The notes beneath the pieces were generated by a model. It searched no databases. It had not been told where the DNA came from and saw only the letters and a program-made list of their open reading frames with translations. Shown piece after piece: positions 1-8,701 of a stretch of DNA of 64,000 nt; position 1 is the first letter of the stretch; each line of letters starts with the position of its first letter. The DNA is from Planctomycetota bacterium (GTDB lineage: Bacteria > Planctomycetota > E44-bin39): positions 62,001-126,000 of the forward strand of contig SOJX01000037.1 of the NCBI GenBank assembly GCA_004376375.1. The letters run 5' to 3'. Both the position numbers and the translations under genes were made by a program.

Positions 1-1886
1 CTGGGCGATGTGTTATTTCCAAACCTGCAGTTGATAAATGCCGGGGTGTCGGCGTTCAGGCAGTTGACCCCGCCGCCGAAGTTTGTTGACGTATTGTTTA
101 CGAACTCGCAGTTTGTTATGGATGCGTTGCCGGTAACGCAGGAAATCCCGCCTCCTTTATATGCATAATTATTTCCGAACGTGCAGTCTGTTATGGATGG
201 GTTGGAACCGTAGCAGCGCATCGCGCCCCCGTCGGAGCCGGTATTGTTTCTAAACGTGCAGTTTGATATGGACATGTCGGAACCGTAACAACAGATCGCG
301 CCGCCGTAGTTTGTACATGTGTTGTTTTCGAACATGCATCCTGTTATGGATGAATTGGAATTATTATTGCCGGAAATCCCGCCGCCCCTGTCGGATGAAT
401 GGTTGTTCCTGAATGTGCAGTTTGTAATGGATGGACTGGAATCGTTGCAGAAAATCCCGCCGCCGTAATATGTTGAAATGTTGTTTTCGAAAGTGCAGTT
501 TAATATTGATGGGCTGGTGCCTCCGCAATAGATCCCGCCCCCGGAGTTAAAAGACGTGACGTAACCGTTTCGTACCGTAAAGCCCTCCAGGATCGAATAC
601 TCGGTTTCACCTGATGAAAAGTATAACGCTCGACCTGAGCCTTCACAGTCGATGATGCATACGGCAGCGCCGCCGTTTGATTTAAGGTGGATTTCCTTCC
701 CGCCGAAATCGAGGTCTTTATTGCCGCTGCCTTTGTAAGTGCCGGCTGAAACCAGAACCCTCCAGCCGCTGGGACCGGCAAGGTCAAGTCCGCGCTGGAT
801 TGTTTTCACCGCGGTCGGCAGTGAAAGGCCGTCGTTCGAATTGTCGCCGATTGTTCCGTCGACGTATATCGTGTCCTGGACGGCCCCGGTTGAGACCGTG
901 AAAGTCAGCGATGCCACACTGGAGTTCGCTCCTTCATTGTCCTGGGCCATAACATAGAACGTGTGAGTTCCGTCAGTGATTTCGGAGGTGGTTACGGTCG
1001 TTATCGTTACCCAGATGAAGGGCGGGTTCATGTCGATCGCGACATAGTATCCCGCGATGGAGCCGTCGGGGTCGCTGCCCACGTAATCACAGACCGGCCT
1101 ATTCTCGCATGTCGGTCCGGACGGGCCGTGGGTGATGATTACCGTCGGCGGCAGGTTGGCGGCGGCGTTGTCGGCTGTGAAAGGCGCTTCCAGAATAGCG
1201 GAATTCAGGCCGATTGTCGACTGGGCGAAAACGCGGAAGGTGTGAGCGCCAAACGACGGTGCAGGTATCGTCACTGACGTGTTTGAAGTCGCGGTCGTCG
1301 GAGGGTTTTCGTCGAGGCCGTAATAATAATTCGCAATCGGCACGGCAGGGGTATCGAGCAGCCACACGAACGTCAGCGGTAACTGCCGGACCGTGCCTTC
1401 GGGTTTCGACACCCATGAGATTACGGGGAAATCAGGATTCTGCAGCTGGAAATCATTTGTTTCGCCGGGCGTTCCCTTGATGCCGGTGCCTGATTTCGTG
1501 GCCGTTATTCTTATGCGGCATGTCTGGGCGCCGGTCAACCCGTCCGCGAATGAATCCCAGACAATGGTGCGCGTAATACCTGGAAACATAAAGCCTTTTA
1601 CGTTTGAAGTTCCGTCGCCGCCTTTAGCGGCGGCGGCCTGCCAGGTAGAGCCGCCATCGGTTGAATACTCGAGCGAGATGTCCGAGGTGCTGCCGTCGAC
1701 CTCGATGAGCTGGTAGGTCAGCGTAACGTCGCTCTGCTGCGTCCCGCCCGGCGTAGTCACTATCACCCGCGGAGTGGGGTAGGGGCTGTCCTTGAATCCT
1801 TTGACCTGGCATGAAAGAGCGGACAGGGCCGTCAGGGTCAGGATTGGAATAATACAAAAGGAAACCGGGAGTTTTGGAAGGCGCAT
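1..1886 (-). CDS. Right-handed beta-helix repeat lipoprotein, 3' end outside window
   Basis: Reading frame open from an ATG at 1886 through the left edge (628 codons seen, no stop). The N-terminus is a lipoprotein signal ending at a Cys (..LSALSC). About 110 residues follow that closely match the N-terminus of the lipoprotein at 44290, then a second shared domain ending in an HTFYVMAQDNEG-type strand. A DUF1565-like start (IYVDGTIGDNSNDG) leads into at least seven parallel beta-helix rungs of the form SITNCTFxNN with GGGI turns. Known role of the fold: extracellular carbohydrate binding or cleavage, or adhesion. No catalytic residues can be assigned. Start chosen for the signal peptide and the AAAGGG-like ribosome site. 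Likely anchored in the outer or inner membrane and facing outward. Confidence 0.85.
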   Translation of the reverse strand, partial: MRLPKLPVSFCIIPILTLTALSALSCQVKGFKDSPYPTPRVIVTTPGGTQQSDVTLTYQLIEVDGSTSDISLEYSTDGGSTWQAAAAKGGDGTSNVKGFMFPGITRTIVWDSFADGLTGAQTCRIRITATKSGTGIKGTPGETNDFQLQNPDFPVISWVSKPEGTVRQLPLTFVWLLDTPAVPIANYYYGLDENPPTTATSNTSVTIPAPSFGAHTFRVFAQSTIGLNSAILEAPFTADNAAANLPPTVIITHGPSGPTCENRPVCDYVGSDPDGSIAGYYVAIDMNPPFIWVTITTVTTSEITDGTHTFYVMAQDNEGANSSVASLTFTVSTGAVQDTIYVDGTIGDNSNDGLSLPTAVKTIQRGLDLAGPSGWRVLVSAGTYKGSGNKDLDFGGKEIHLKSNGGAAVCIIDCEGSGRALYFSSGETEYSILEGFTVRNGYVTSFNSGGGIYCGGTSPSILNCTFENNISTYYGGGIFCNDSSPSITNCTFRNNHSSDRGGGISGNNNSNSSITGCMFENNTCTNYGGAICCYGSDMSISNCTFRNNTGSDGGAMRCYGSNPSITDCTFGNNYAYKGGGISCVTGNASITNCEFVNNTSTNFGGGVNCLNADTPAFINCRFGNNTSP

Positions 1887-1924
1887 AATAATCCCTTTTT
1901 GCACTGAATTTGCCATATTTAATA

Positions 1925-1953
1925 AGTATACAACCCGATTGCTTTTTAATCAA
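1925..1953 (-). promoter_or_regulatory. Sigma70-type promoter of the beta-helix lipoprotein
   Basis: On the minus strand TTGATT, a 17-bp spacer and TATACT. The transcript would have a leader of about 35 nt. The stretch from the -35 box to the ATG is alignable with the promoter of the paralogous lipoprotein at 44224-44252, including the GGTTGTATACT block, so promoter and N-terminal coding part were duplicated together. Confidence 0.7.
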
Positions 1954-1975
1954 GTCAGGCGCCCGATTGAATTTT

Positions 1976-2050
1976 CGATTTACGATTTTCGATTGTCGAA
2001 TTACTCTTCCCTTGTTTCCTTATTCCCTTGTTCCCTTATTTCCTTTCCTG
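1976..2050. repeat. Heptamer array (CGATTNN) joined to an octamer array (CTTRTTYC)
   Basis: Positions 1976-2003 hold four 7-bp units (CGATTTA, CGATTTT, CGATTGT, CGAATTA). Positions 2004-2050 hold about six units of an 8-bp repeat related to CTTGTTCC. The stop codon of the ankyrin protein lies at the junction, so the octamers encode its last 15 or so residues. The same octamer family recurs at 10747 and 22233. Confidence 0.8.
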
Positions 2051-2531
2051 TCTTTGCTCCGTTCTCGCGGAGGCAGGATATGAGCTCACTGTCCTCTGCC
2101 TCTATCGCTATGTCGAGTGGGGTCTTGTCCGATTTGTCTATTGCATTTATATCCGCACCCTTTTCAACCAGAAGCCTTAAGACTTTCTTATGTCCTCCCC
2201 TGACCGCGTAAAAAAGCGGCGTTTCGCTTGCAGTATCTCTGGCATACACGTCCGCGCCCTTTTCGATCAGGAACGCGACCGCATCAGCGTGCCCGTTCCG
2301 TGCGGCATAGTGAAGCGGTGTACGCGCCAGCTTGTCCCTCGCATTGATATATGCATTCTTGCCGAGCAGCTCCCTTATCTTATCCACGTCCCCGCCTGCC
2401 GCTTCCTTTATCAGGTCGCAATGCGGATAACCTGGAAGAAACCCCCTCGTTTTACCCGTGCACGCCGTCTGCGTCAAAAGCAGCAGGGACATTAGAATAA
2501 CCGTGGCCGGGAACCTGATTATCGGTTTCAT
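2001..2531 (-). CDS. Ankyrin-repeat lipoprotein
   Basis: A 176-residue protein starting MKPIIRFPAT with a lipoprotein signal (LLLLTQTAC, Cys about residue 24), then about four ankyrin repeats (TPLHYAARNGHADAVAFLIE; TPLFYAVRGGHKKVLRLLVE). Ankyrin repeats bind partner proteins, and the lipid anchor places it in the cell envelope. I chose this ATG over one 17 codons upstream because a hydrophobic signal follows directly and AAAGAGAG precedes it. The last residues (KTGKEIREQGNKETREE) are encoded by an octamer repeat array. The tail resembles the C-terminus of the ankyrin protein at 54516 and two non-genic relics at 2643 and 22212. Specific partner unknown. Confidence 0.8.
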   Translation of the reverse strand: MKPIIRFPATVILMSLLLLTQTACTGKTRGFLPGYPHCDLIKEAAGGDVDKIRELLGKNAYINARDKLARTPLHYAARNGHADAVAFLIEKGADVYARDTASETPLFYAVRGGHKKVLRLLVEKGADINAIDKSDKTPLDIAIEAEDSELISCLRENGAKTGKEIREQGNKETREE

Positions 2532-2552
2532 TGCTTTCGCTCTCTTTTCATA

Positions 2553-2640
2553 TTGAGCTTCGCGCATTATTAATTCGGGCACAGCATGCGTGCGAGGGCT
2601 GCCCCTACATTCTGGATTCCCGCCTGCGCGGGAATGACGG
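2553..2640. repeat. Dispersed palindromic repeats upstream of the ankyrin lipoprotein
   Basis: Contains one copy of a GAGCTTCGCGCATTAT element (also at 21392, 31815 and, inverted, 62428), a TGCCCCTAC end like those in the REP-type palindromes at 10841, 21406 and 51556, and a short hairpin (CCCGCCTGCGCGGG). No coding potential seen. Confidence 0.6.
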
Positions 2641-2642
2641 CG

Positions 2643-2735
2643 TTATTTCTTCTTTTCTTCCTCGGTACCCGGTACTCGGTACCCGGTACTTTTTCTCAAC
2701 TCCTCCCCCGTCTTGCCGCCGTGGGAGCGGAGGAG
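2643..2735 (-). pseudogene. Relic of an ankyrin-protein C-terminal tail
   Basis: Five bases past the HEAT gene's stop codon (reading leftward), the minus strand reads LLRSHGGKTGEEL in frame, then a tail made from GTACCGG/GTACCGA heptamers, ending at TAA (2643-2645). LLRSHGGKTGEEL is identical to the same stretch in the intact ankyrin protein at 54516-55415. No start codon or upstream ankyrin repeat is attached. This looks like the 3' remnant of a lost ankyrin cassette; chance is unlikely given the 13-residue identity. Confidence 0.7.
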
Positions 2736-2739
2736 ATTT

Positions 2740-4386
2740 CTAATTCTTTTCCAATTCCGGCTTCAGGTAGTACCGATGTTTTTCGGAATCCCAGGCAAGG
2801 CGGTGCTTGTGCTTTTCGTACCAATTTATCTGAGCATCAATCTGTTTCTTCCTCTTTTCAAAACTACGCTCCTTGAAATCTATTTTGGGGAATTCAGAGG
2901 GCATGAGTTCGAATACTTTCTTGATGAAATCCTGGATTGTGTGGTTGATATGATGGTGCCCATACAATATGAAACGGATATTATCTGTGTTTCCCCACCG
3001 GAGCTTTGCGCATGCAAGGAAGATCGCCCAGGTTTCCATCGGCCGCATCTTCTCCGCGATTTCGATGTCAATTCCACCTCTTCGCCATGAAAGTGCAACA
3101 GCGGCAACTATGTTGTTTTTTCGGCGCGCTTCTTCCAGTGCTTTGTCGATTTCCTTACTTTCGAGGCAAGTAAGCCCGAATGCGGAAAAATGCTGCATGA
3201 TCCAGCTTGAATTGTCGCCAAGCAGCTTAATCAGCGGCGGAACCGCACGGACATCGCCCATTTTGCCAAGGGCGCACGCGGCTGTCATTCGTGTGCCCGT
3301 CTTAGGATGATTTTCAACGGTCCGGATAAGCGCTGGAACCGCTTTGGCGTCTCCGAATACGACAAGCCATCTGATAATTTCCTGGGAAGCGTATGAGTTA
3401 TTCTCCAAAGCGGATATGAACGGTTCAATGACTCTTTTATCTCCCAGCTTGCCCAGAAGTTCTGCAGTTTTTCCTGCAATATTACTGTCAGTCTGAAACG
3501 CTGTGAGAAGCTGATCGTAAAGCCCGGGCGGACGAATTAGATACAGGGCTTCCGCTGCTTCTTCACGTACAGTATGAACGGGATCATTCGTAAGAATGCG
3601 TTGAAGGGGTTTGACTGCTCTTTTGTCTCTAATTATCCCGAGCGCTCTTGCCGCAATGACGCGCATCCCGTAATGTTGTTCTCTTTCAAGACATTTGACA
3701 ATAGGTTCAACTGCCGCTGGATCACGTATTTTGCCAAGAGTTACTATGCTCCATTTCTTGAATATGTAGTCGACCTCCATTATTGAAGTACTATTAAGGT
3801 TCTCTGCGAGAAGAGGTACTGCCCATCTGTCACCGCTGTCTGCAAATTTACGGAGCGCATTTGCAGCGCCGGTCCGCAATGCCATTTCAGGAGACTTTAG
3901 AAGGTAGAATATAATGTTACGCTTTATTCGTATTTCGTCCTCGAAGTTTTTCCATGTCAGCCTGTAACCTAACGATAATTCGCATGCATGTTTTTTCTCA
4001 AAAACAACCCTTGCAGCGGCAAGGGTTTTATTTGAAGGCCGGCCTTGAAGAATCTCCTCGAGCTCCGGCAGCGCCAACTGCCAGACGTCGCCTTTCATAT
4101 TGCCTGAGATTTTGCACGCATTAATAACCAGCCGTTCATTTCCGGACTTGAGCCAGCGGCGTATGTGGGGAATAGCAGCAACACCATTGGCGGTAACGTC
4201 ATGAACCGCCTTCTCTTGCACAGCCGCATCGGATGACTTCAATCGCGACTCCAGCAACTTATAGTGTAGCGGCGTCCACAGCAGGCAGATGGTGATTACT
4301 ACCGCGAAGAGCAGTACGACGCCGATGCCGAGTTTGAGGGGGAGCCGGGAGATTTTCGATTGTCGATTTTCGATTGTCGAATTCAT
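2740..4386 (-). CDS. Membrane-anchored HEAT-repeat protein
   Basis: A 548-residue protein. One N-terminal membrane helix (about residues 17-40, preceded by LPLKLGIG) is followed by many HEAT/PBS-lyase-like repeats (for example DPAAVEPIVKCLEREQHYGMR, KRVIEPFISALENNSYASQE here read in short pieces) up to about residue 420, then a mixed C-terminal region. HEAT repeats form protein-binding solenoids, probably facing the periplasm or an internal compartment. The N-terminal anchor module is shared with proteins at 10955, 33685 and 54516. The first dozen codons (NSTIENRQSKIS) are written by a CGATTTT-type heptamer array, so the ancestral start may lie at the LPLKL segment. A GACGCNN array separates it from the upstream VWA gene. 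Confidence 0.85.
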   Translation of the reverse strand: MNSTIENRQSKISRLPLKLGIGVVLLFAVVITICLLWTPLHYKLLESRLKSSDAAVQEKAVHDVTANGVAAIPHIRRWLKSGNERLVINACKISGNMKGDVWQLALPELEEILQGRPSNKTLAAARVVFEKKHACELSLGYRLTWKNFEDEIRIKRNIIFYLLKSPEMALRTGAANALRKFADSGDRWAVPLLAENLNSTSIMEVDYIFKKWSIVTLGKIRDPAAVEPIVKCLEREQHYGMRVIAARALGIIRDKRAVKPLQRILTNDPVHTVREEAAEALYLIRPPGLYDQLLTAFQTDSNIAGKTAELLGKLGDKRVIEPFISALENNSYASQEIIRWLVVFGDAKAVPALIRTVENHPKTGTRMTAACALGKMGDVRAVPPLIKLLGDNSSWIMQHFSAFGLTCLESKEIDKALEEARRKNNIVAAVALSWRRGGIDIEIAEKMRPMETWAIFLACAKLRWGNTDNIRFILYGHHHINHTIQDFIKKVFELMPSEFPKIDFKERSFEKRKKQIDAQINWYEKHKHRLAWDSEKHRYYLKPELEKN

Positions 4387-4435
4387 TTCTTTTCTTCTTT
4401 GACGCCGGACCCTTGACGCTCGACGCTAGACGCTT
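4351..4435. repeat. Two heptamer arrays flanking the HEAT gene start
   Basis: 4351-4383 is a CGATTNN array lying inside the 5' end of the HEAT ORF. 4401-4435 is a different array with units GACGCCG, GACCCTT, GACGCTC, GACGCTA, GACGCTT. The second begins 11 nt beyond the stop codon of the VWA gene. Confidence 0.75.
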
Positions 4436-4445
4436 TCAGCGGATT

Positions 4446-6479
4446 TTAGTGTTTCTTGGGGCCGGGATCGGGTTTTGGGGCGTCGGGGCAGAACCGCGGC
4501 GTGTAACCGATGATCTTTATGGACCACATCTTCTTGAGTTCCTCGGCAGCAAGCGCCCACGGCGTGCCTTTGTGGGTGTCGACGATGTTGTTCAGCTCCT
4601 TCAGGGCCGCCATGTACTCGTCGAGCCCGGACTTGCCGCCCATTATCGAGCGTGCAAGAGCCTGCAGGTCTGCATCTGAAATGGTTGTTCCGGGCACTTT
4701 CAGCATGATCTTGAAAATTTTGCCGCCGGGCCGCCTGGATTCGGGATTGTTTTTATCGGTCCAGTAGTCGGCTGCGAGCGCGTACTGGCCCAGGTGGAAT
4801 GATGCAACGCGGAGCTGCGCGATTGCGAGATCGAGGTCGGCAAGCCAGCGAAGCGGCTCGGTCTTGACAAGCTTCTTGTTTGATTTTATCCGTTTCCTCA
4901 GGATTGAGAGCTCGGAAATCTTCTGGTTGCAGAATTCCCGGTGTTTCCTGGCTTCGTTCCTCGCCCTGAACACGACCCCTTTGCTGAGGACGCTGTAGAG
5001 AGGAAATTTGTACTCCTGGTCCCAGTCCTCGACAAGTTTTTTCAACGCCTGGGCCGCGACGGAGCGGGAAGCCTTTGACCTTGCGGCCGAGAGAGAGGCG
5101 TAATCCGGAAGATAGGGCACCATCCTGTTCTCAACTGCGTCCGTGGAATTCCCGAAGTAGACGTATTTCCCGCCGCTTGCCCGGATGAGGTGTTCGAAAG
5201 CGAACCAGCCGGCCGCTGCGGGAATTTCCAGGTAGGGGACGATGAGGTTTGCGAGGGCTTTGCGCCCCGGGAAATAGTTCTTGAAGGGAGTGTCGGGTGA
5301 AACGGCCCACGAGGTTATCCGGTTCCGGAAGACGTCTTCGAGCCCTACGTCCTCGCTGCCGACGGATCTTTCGCCGCGGTTCGAGACCGTTTGGACGTAC
5401 CTGCTCTCAACGAGGAAGCGCGACCGTGGAGTGACGGCAAAGAGCGTGATGTCCCTGCTTTTGAGGAGCCTGCCGACGGCTTCGCATCTGTCCGAGTCCT
5501 GCCCTTTCTCGTCGGTCATAAGCACGATAAGCCTGTCGCATTTCGATTTTGACGTTGCCTTGACGGCCTGGATGACGGCGTTCATCGGCATTTCGTCGCC
5601 GGAGCCGGCCGGGACGGAGTCGAAGGCTCTCTTTATTTTCCCGACGTCGGAGGTCGGCTTGAGGAAGAGCGACGCACGGTCGCTGAAAACTATTACGGCC
5701 ATTTTCATGTCGTCGACGGATTTGAGCCCCTCTACGTTGTAGAAGTAGTCGATTTTTTTCTTCATCTTCTGGTAATCGTCGTGCATGCTTATCGAGCCGT
5801 CGAGGAGCCATACGACGAGGAGCCTGCCGGTCTTCAGCCGCGTATGAAAGCCGTCGCGAAGCTGGGTATGGACCCAGTCGGCCGAACGGGTCTTCTTTTC
5901 CGCTTCCCGCTTGGGCGGCGTTGTCGGCGGCGGCGGGAGGCGCTTCGGGGGAGCGGCCGGCTTCGTTTCTTTCCCGGGTTTTTCCACTTCAGGTTTATCC
6001 GGCCGGCCGGTGCCGTCTTTTTTCGGCGGAGGAATCTTTTTCGCTTCTGTTTCAGTTTTTTCAGATGCAACGGGCCTGGGAATCGTCTCCGAGGGCTCCT
6101 GTTCCGCAGAAGATTCCGTTTCTTCTTCTTCCGGAGGCAAAGACCGAACTCCGCGTTTTGTCCTCGGCCGGAAGACACTCCTGCGGCCTGCATCCGCACT
6201 ACGGCGCAACCTGCGCCTTGGGGCGGGTCGCCTGGCGCGCTTTTTCCGGGCGGTTCCTGTTTTACCAGCGGTCCCGGTCTCTTCAGCGGTTCCGGTCTTT
6301 TCAGCGGTTCCGGTCTCTTCAGCGGCTCCGGCTTTTTCGGAGGTTGGTTTTGCGGGAGGCTTTTCTTTCCTGTCGCAGGCGGGCAGCATTACCGTGAATG
6401 CGGCCATGCAGAAGATGGCGACAACGGCGCGCGCCCTTTTTATGATTTTGTGCAGGAATCTTATATTTCCAACATCCAT
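4446..6479 (-). CDS. VWA-domain lipoprotein with proline/charged linker
   Basis: A 677-residue protein. A lipoprotein signal ends in MLPAC (Cys about residue 35), then comes a low-complexity linker rich in Pro, Lys, Glu and Arg with a TGTAEK/E repeat coded by an 18-bp tandem unit, then a von Willebrand A domain from about residue 215. The MIDAS motif DGSIS is at about 226 and a conserved Asp (LMTDEKG) at about 321. The C-terminal 280 residues are helical with no family I recognise. VWA domains bind metal and protein ligands; this one is probably a surface or periplasmic scaffold. The start was moved 26 codons into the longest frame because the signal peptide begins there. Confidence 0.8.
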   Translation of the reverse strand: MDVGNIRFLHKIIKRARAVVAIFCMAAFTVMLPACDRKEKPPAKPTSEKAGAAEETGTAEKTGTAEETGTAGKTGTARKKRARRPAPRRRLRRSADAGRRSVFRPRTKRGVRSLPPEEEETESSAEQEPSETIPRPVASEKTETEAKKIPPPKKDGTGRPDKPEVEKPGKETKPAAPPKRLPPPPTTPPKREAEKKTRSADWVHTQLRDGFHTRLKTGRLLVVWLLDGSISMHDDYQKMKKKIDYFYNVEGLKSVDDMKMAVIVFSDRASLFLKPTSDVGKIKRAFDSVPAGSGDEMPMNAVIQAVKATSKSKCDRLIVLMTDEKGQDSDRCEAVGRLLKSRDITLFAVTPRSRFLVESRYVQTVSNRGERSVGSEDVGLEDVFRNRITSWAVSPDTPFKNYFPGRKALANLIVPYLEIPAAAGWFAFEHLIRASGGKYVYFGNSTDAVENRMVPYLPDYASLSAARSKASRSVAAQALKKLVEDWDQEYKFPLYSVLSKGVVFRARNEARKHREFCNQKISELSILRKRIKSNKKLVKTEPLRWLADLDLAIAQLRVASFHLGQYALAADYWTDKNNPESRRPGGKIFKIMLKVPGTTISDADLQALARSIMGGKSGLDEYMAALKELNNIVDTHKGTPWALAAEELKKMWSIKIIGYTPRFCPDAPKPDPGPKKH

Positions 6480-6601
6480 CTGTTTGTCCCGGGCTTCAAT
6501 CAAAATTCTGCGTATATTGTACACTTTTCGGCAGGTACGGCAATGTTGATGAATCAATACTAATACATTTTTTCCAGGTAGTCAAACGAAACCTGTTACC
6601 C

Positions 6602-6668
6602 GGTTATTCAGTGATTCAGTAATTCAGTTTTATTCTTAACTGAATAACCGAATAACTGAATAATCGAA
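6602..6668. repeat. Inverted octamer array (CCGAATAA family)
   Basis: The left arm (6602-6628) is built from TTATTCAG, TGATTCAG, TAATTCAG. The right arm (6640-6667) is built from CTGAATAA, CCGAATAA, CTGAATAA, TCGAAA. The arms are mutually complementary around a short T-rich centre, so the RNA or DNA could fold as a hairpin. The same unit is found in direct orientation at 10080 and 38409. Confidence 0.8.
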
Positions 6669-6673
6669 ACTGC

Positions 6674-6702
6674 TTGCACGTATGCGGTTCAGGGGTTAGA
6701 AT
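6674..6702 (+). promoter_or_regulatory. Promoter placed for a leaderless transcript
   Basis: TTGCAC, a 17-bp spacer, then TAGAAT. The -10 box ends only six bases before the ATG at 6709, so transcription would start at or next to the first codon. No Shine-Dalgarno sequence is present. The geometry is the same as at 59599-59627. Confidence 0.7.
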
Positions 6703-6708
6703 AACCGC

Positions 6709-7617
6709 ATGCCGCTTATGGATATAAACGGACATACATGCCACTACGAGACCGCGGGCGAAGAATCCGCGCCGGCCGTGGTTTTTCTGCACGGCACTTT
6801 CCTGAACTCGGCCATGTGGGAGAAGCAGGCCGAAGCGCTCGGCGGCGACTGCCGCGTCATCACATACGATATGCGGGGTTACGGGCAGTCATCCTGCCCG
6901 CCCAGGTTCGACCGGTACGAATGGGTGGAAGACCTGCGCATGCTGCTGGATTATCTCGAGGTCGGGCGCGCGGTAATCTGCGGGACGACGATGGGCGGAC
7001 CGATAGCGCTCCAGTTCGCGCTCGACAACCCCGAGCGCGTGCGCGGGCTCGTGCTGGCCGCGTGCGGGCCCGGGCCGAAGGACGCCGTGCCGCCGCTGCC
7101 GGAGGATTTCTACGAGATACGCAAGGAGCTTATAAAAATACTCGAGACCGACGGCGTCGAGGCCGCGGTCGAGGCGCAGGATTATTTCAAAACCCTTTCC
7201 CATCCCGCGATGTGCGGCAGCGACCCCACAATGCCCGACCGTGTAAGAAAAATCGTCGCGGCAAACGACGCCGCGAGCTACGCGAACCTGATGCGGGCCG
7301 GGATGTACTTCAACCTTCTCGACCCCAGGATGTCGACGCGCCAGCGCATCAACCGCCTGCGCGAGCTCGCCTGCCCGGTGCTCATCGTCGTCGGCGAGCA
7401 CGATATCCAGTTCAGGGAGCATTCGCATTTCATGGCCGAGGCGATACCGGGCGCGGTTTTTCACGTGCTCCCGGGCGAGGGCGCATTTCTGACGCTCAGC
7501 GCGCCCGAGCCCTTCAACAGGATGCTTTCCGCTTTCTGCAAAGCAGTTATCGACGCCGAACGCGGCAACGGCGACAAACCGTCCGAGGCCGCGCAGCTTG
7601 AACTAGAGGTGGATTAA
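6709..7617 (+). CDS. Alpha/beta-hydrolase fold protein, probable pseudoenzyme
   Basis: A 302-residue protein with the alpha/beta-hydrolase layout: oxyanion HG motif (VVFLHGTF), a nucleophile-elbow segment at about residue 92 and an acid strand VVGEHD at about 229. The elbow reads CGTTMGG, so the usual catalytic Ser is Thr, and the C-terminal position that normally carries the catalytic His reads GEGAFLTL with no His. Only the acid residue of the triad remains. Family knowledge: such proteins hydrolyse esters or C-C bonds; here activity is doubtful and a binding role is plausible. No signal peptide. The downstream gene overlaps by one base (TAATG), suggesting cotranscription. Confidence 0.8.
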   Translation: MPLMDINGHTCHYETAGEESAPAVVFLHGTFLNSAMWEKQAEALGGDCRVITYDMRGYGQSSCPPRFDRYEWVEDLRMLLDYLEVGRAVICGTTMGGPIALQFALDNPERVRGLVLAACGPGPKDAVPPLPEDFYEIRKELIKILETDGVEAAVEAQDYFKTLSHPAMCGSDPTMPDRVRKIVAANDAASYANLMRAGMYFNLLDPRMSTRQRINRLRELACPVLIVVGEHDIQFREHSHFMAEAIPGAVFHVLPGEGAFLTLSAPEPFNRMLSAFCKAVIDAERGNGDKPSEAAQLELEVD

Positions 7618-8594
7618 TGTTTTCACGGCATATTCTTATGACTATTGCGGTCCTGGCCCTCGCCCTGTATGCGTTTCCGGACAAGGCGGCGGGGGGCGAG
7701 CCGGACGCTGTCCCGAAACCCCTTCCCGACGACATTATTTACCTCGTCGGCGGCGACGTGATAAAAGGGAGCTTTGTCAGGGTGGAGGACGGCAAAATTT
7801 TCTACAAGATCCGGCTCGGCGGCAAATACGTCGAGGAGTCGCTTCCCGAAAGCAAGGTCAGGCGCATACGACGGCTCAAGCCCGACGGCACCAACGAGGT
7901 GATATATCCTCCAACCGCCGCGAAGCGCCTGCTGGAAAATGATCCCCGGAGAAAAAAAAACACGATAAAAAAACCTGCAAAGCCGAAACCGAAACCCGTA
8001 ACGAAGGAAACCCGCGATGAATACGCGAAGCGAATGAAAGAGCTCAAGGCCAGACAGGCAAAGAGCGAGTACGAGCTCGGCCTGTGGTGCGAAAAGAACG
8101 GGATGGAAAACGAATCGAAAACCCATTACGCCCGCGCGCTCGAGCTCGATGAAGACAACGAAGAATACAAGCTGAAGTGCGGATACAAAAAAGTCGGCGG
8201 GAAACTGGTACCCCCGGCCGAGGCGGATAAGGCCGTAAAAGAGGAAACCGAACAGGAAAAGATTGACCGGGAATACAAGGATTCCGTCGTATATGAGAAA
8301 TTCGCCGGGCTCTGGGTCACGCGGGGGTTGCAGAAGTTTATCGAGGGCCGGCCCGACGACGCGACCCGGCTCACATACGTGACCGCGCTTTCGAGGCTGG
8401 CCCAGCGGCGGAACGCTTATTATGACGACCTCTCCACGAAGGAGAAGCGCCTTATCCGCTTTCTTGCACCGCTGGAGCAGAAGCGGATATGCCCCAGGTT
8501 CAATCCCGAGTGGACGCCGGCGCCGCCCGAGCGGGGGCCGGCCGAGTTCGGTCCCGACGACCTGAAACGCGAAAAGAGCGGGCAGAAGAAATAA
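7617..8594 (+). CDS. Exported protein of unknown function with an N-terminal SH3/Sm-like domain
   Basis: A 325-residue protein with a cleavable signal peptide (MFSRHILMTIAVLALALYAF). A small beta domain (about 35-85: IYLVGGDVIKGSFVRVEDGK) resembles the last domain of the giant protein at 41452 (LVLDDGTYISGEMIERTEK). A Lys/Pro-rich linker follows, then a single TPR-like hairpin (YELGLWCEKNGMENESKTHY). The start codon overlaps the stop of the hydrolase homologue. Function unknown; the beta domain plus TPR suggests a periplasmic scaffold. Confidence 0.75.
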   Translation: MFSRHILMTIAVLALALYAFPDKAAGGEPDAVPKPLPDDIIYLVGGDVIKGSFVRVEDGKIFYKIRLGGKYVEESLPESKVRRIRRLKPDGTNEVIYPPTAAKRLLENDPRRKKNTIKKPAKPKPKPVTKETRDEYAKRMKELKARQAKSEYELGLWCEKNGMENESKTHYARALELDEDNEEYKLKCGYKKVGGKLVPPAEADKAVKEETEQEKIDREYKDSVVYEKFAGLWVTRGLQKFIEGRPDDATRLTYVTALSRLAQRRNAYYDDLSTKEKRLIRFLAPLEQKRICPRFNPEWTPAPPERGPAEFGPDDLKREKSGQKK

Positions 8595-8701
8595 AAGCCA
8601 TTAAAATCGCGCCTGTGCGTGACGAAACCGCGGCAGAAACGTCATTAATGCAGGATATTTATTAAGTCAATTTGACTGCGTTTTGACAAGAATGCGAAAA
8701 A

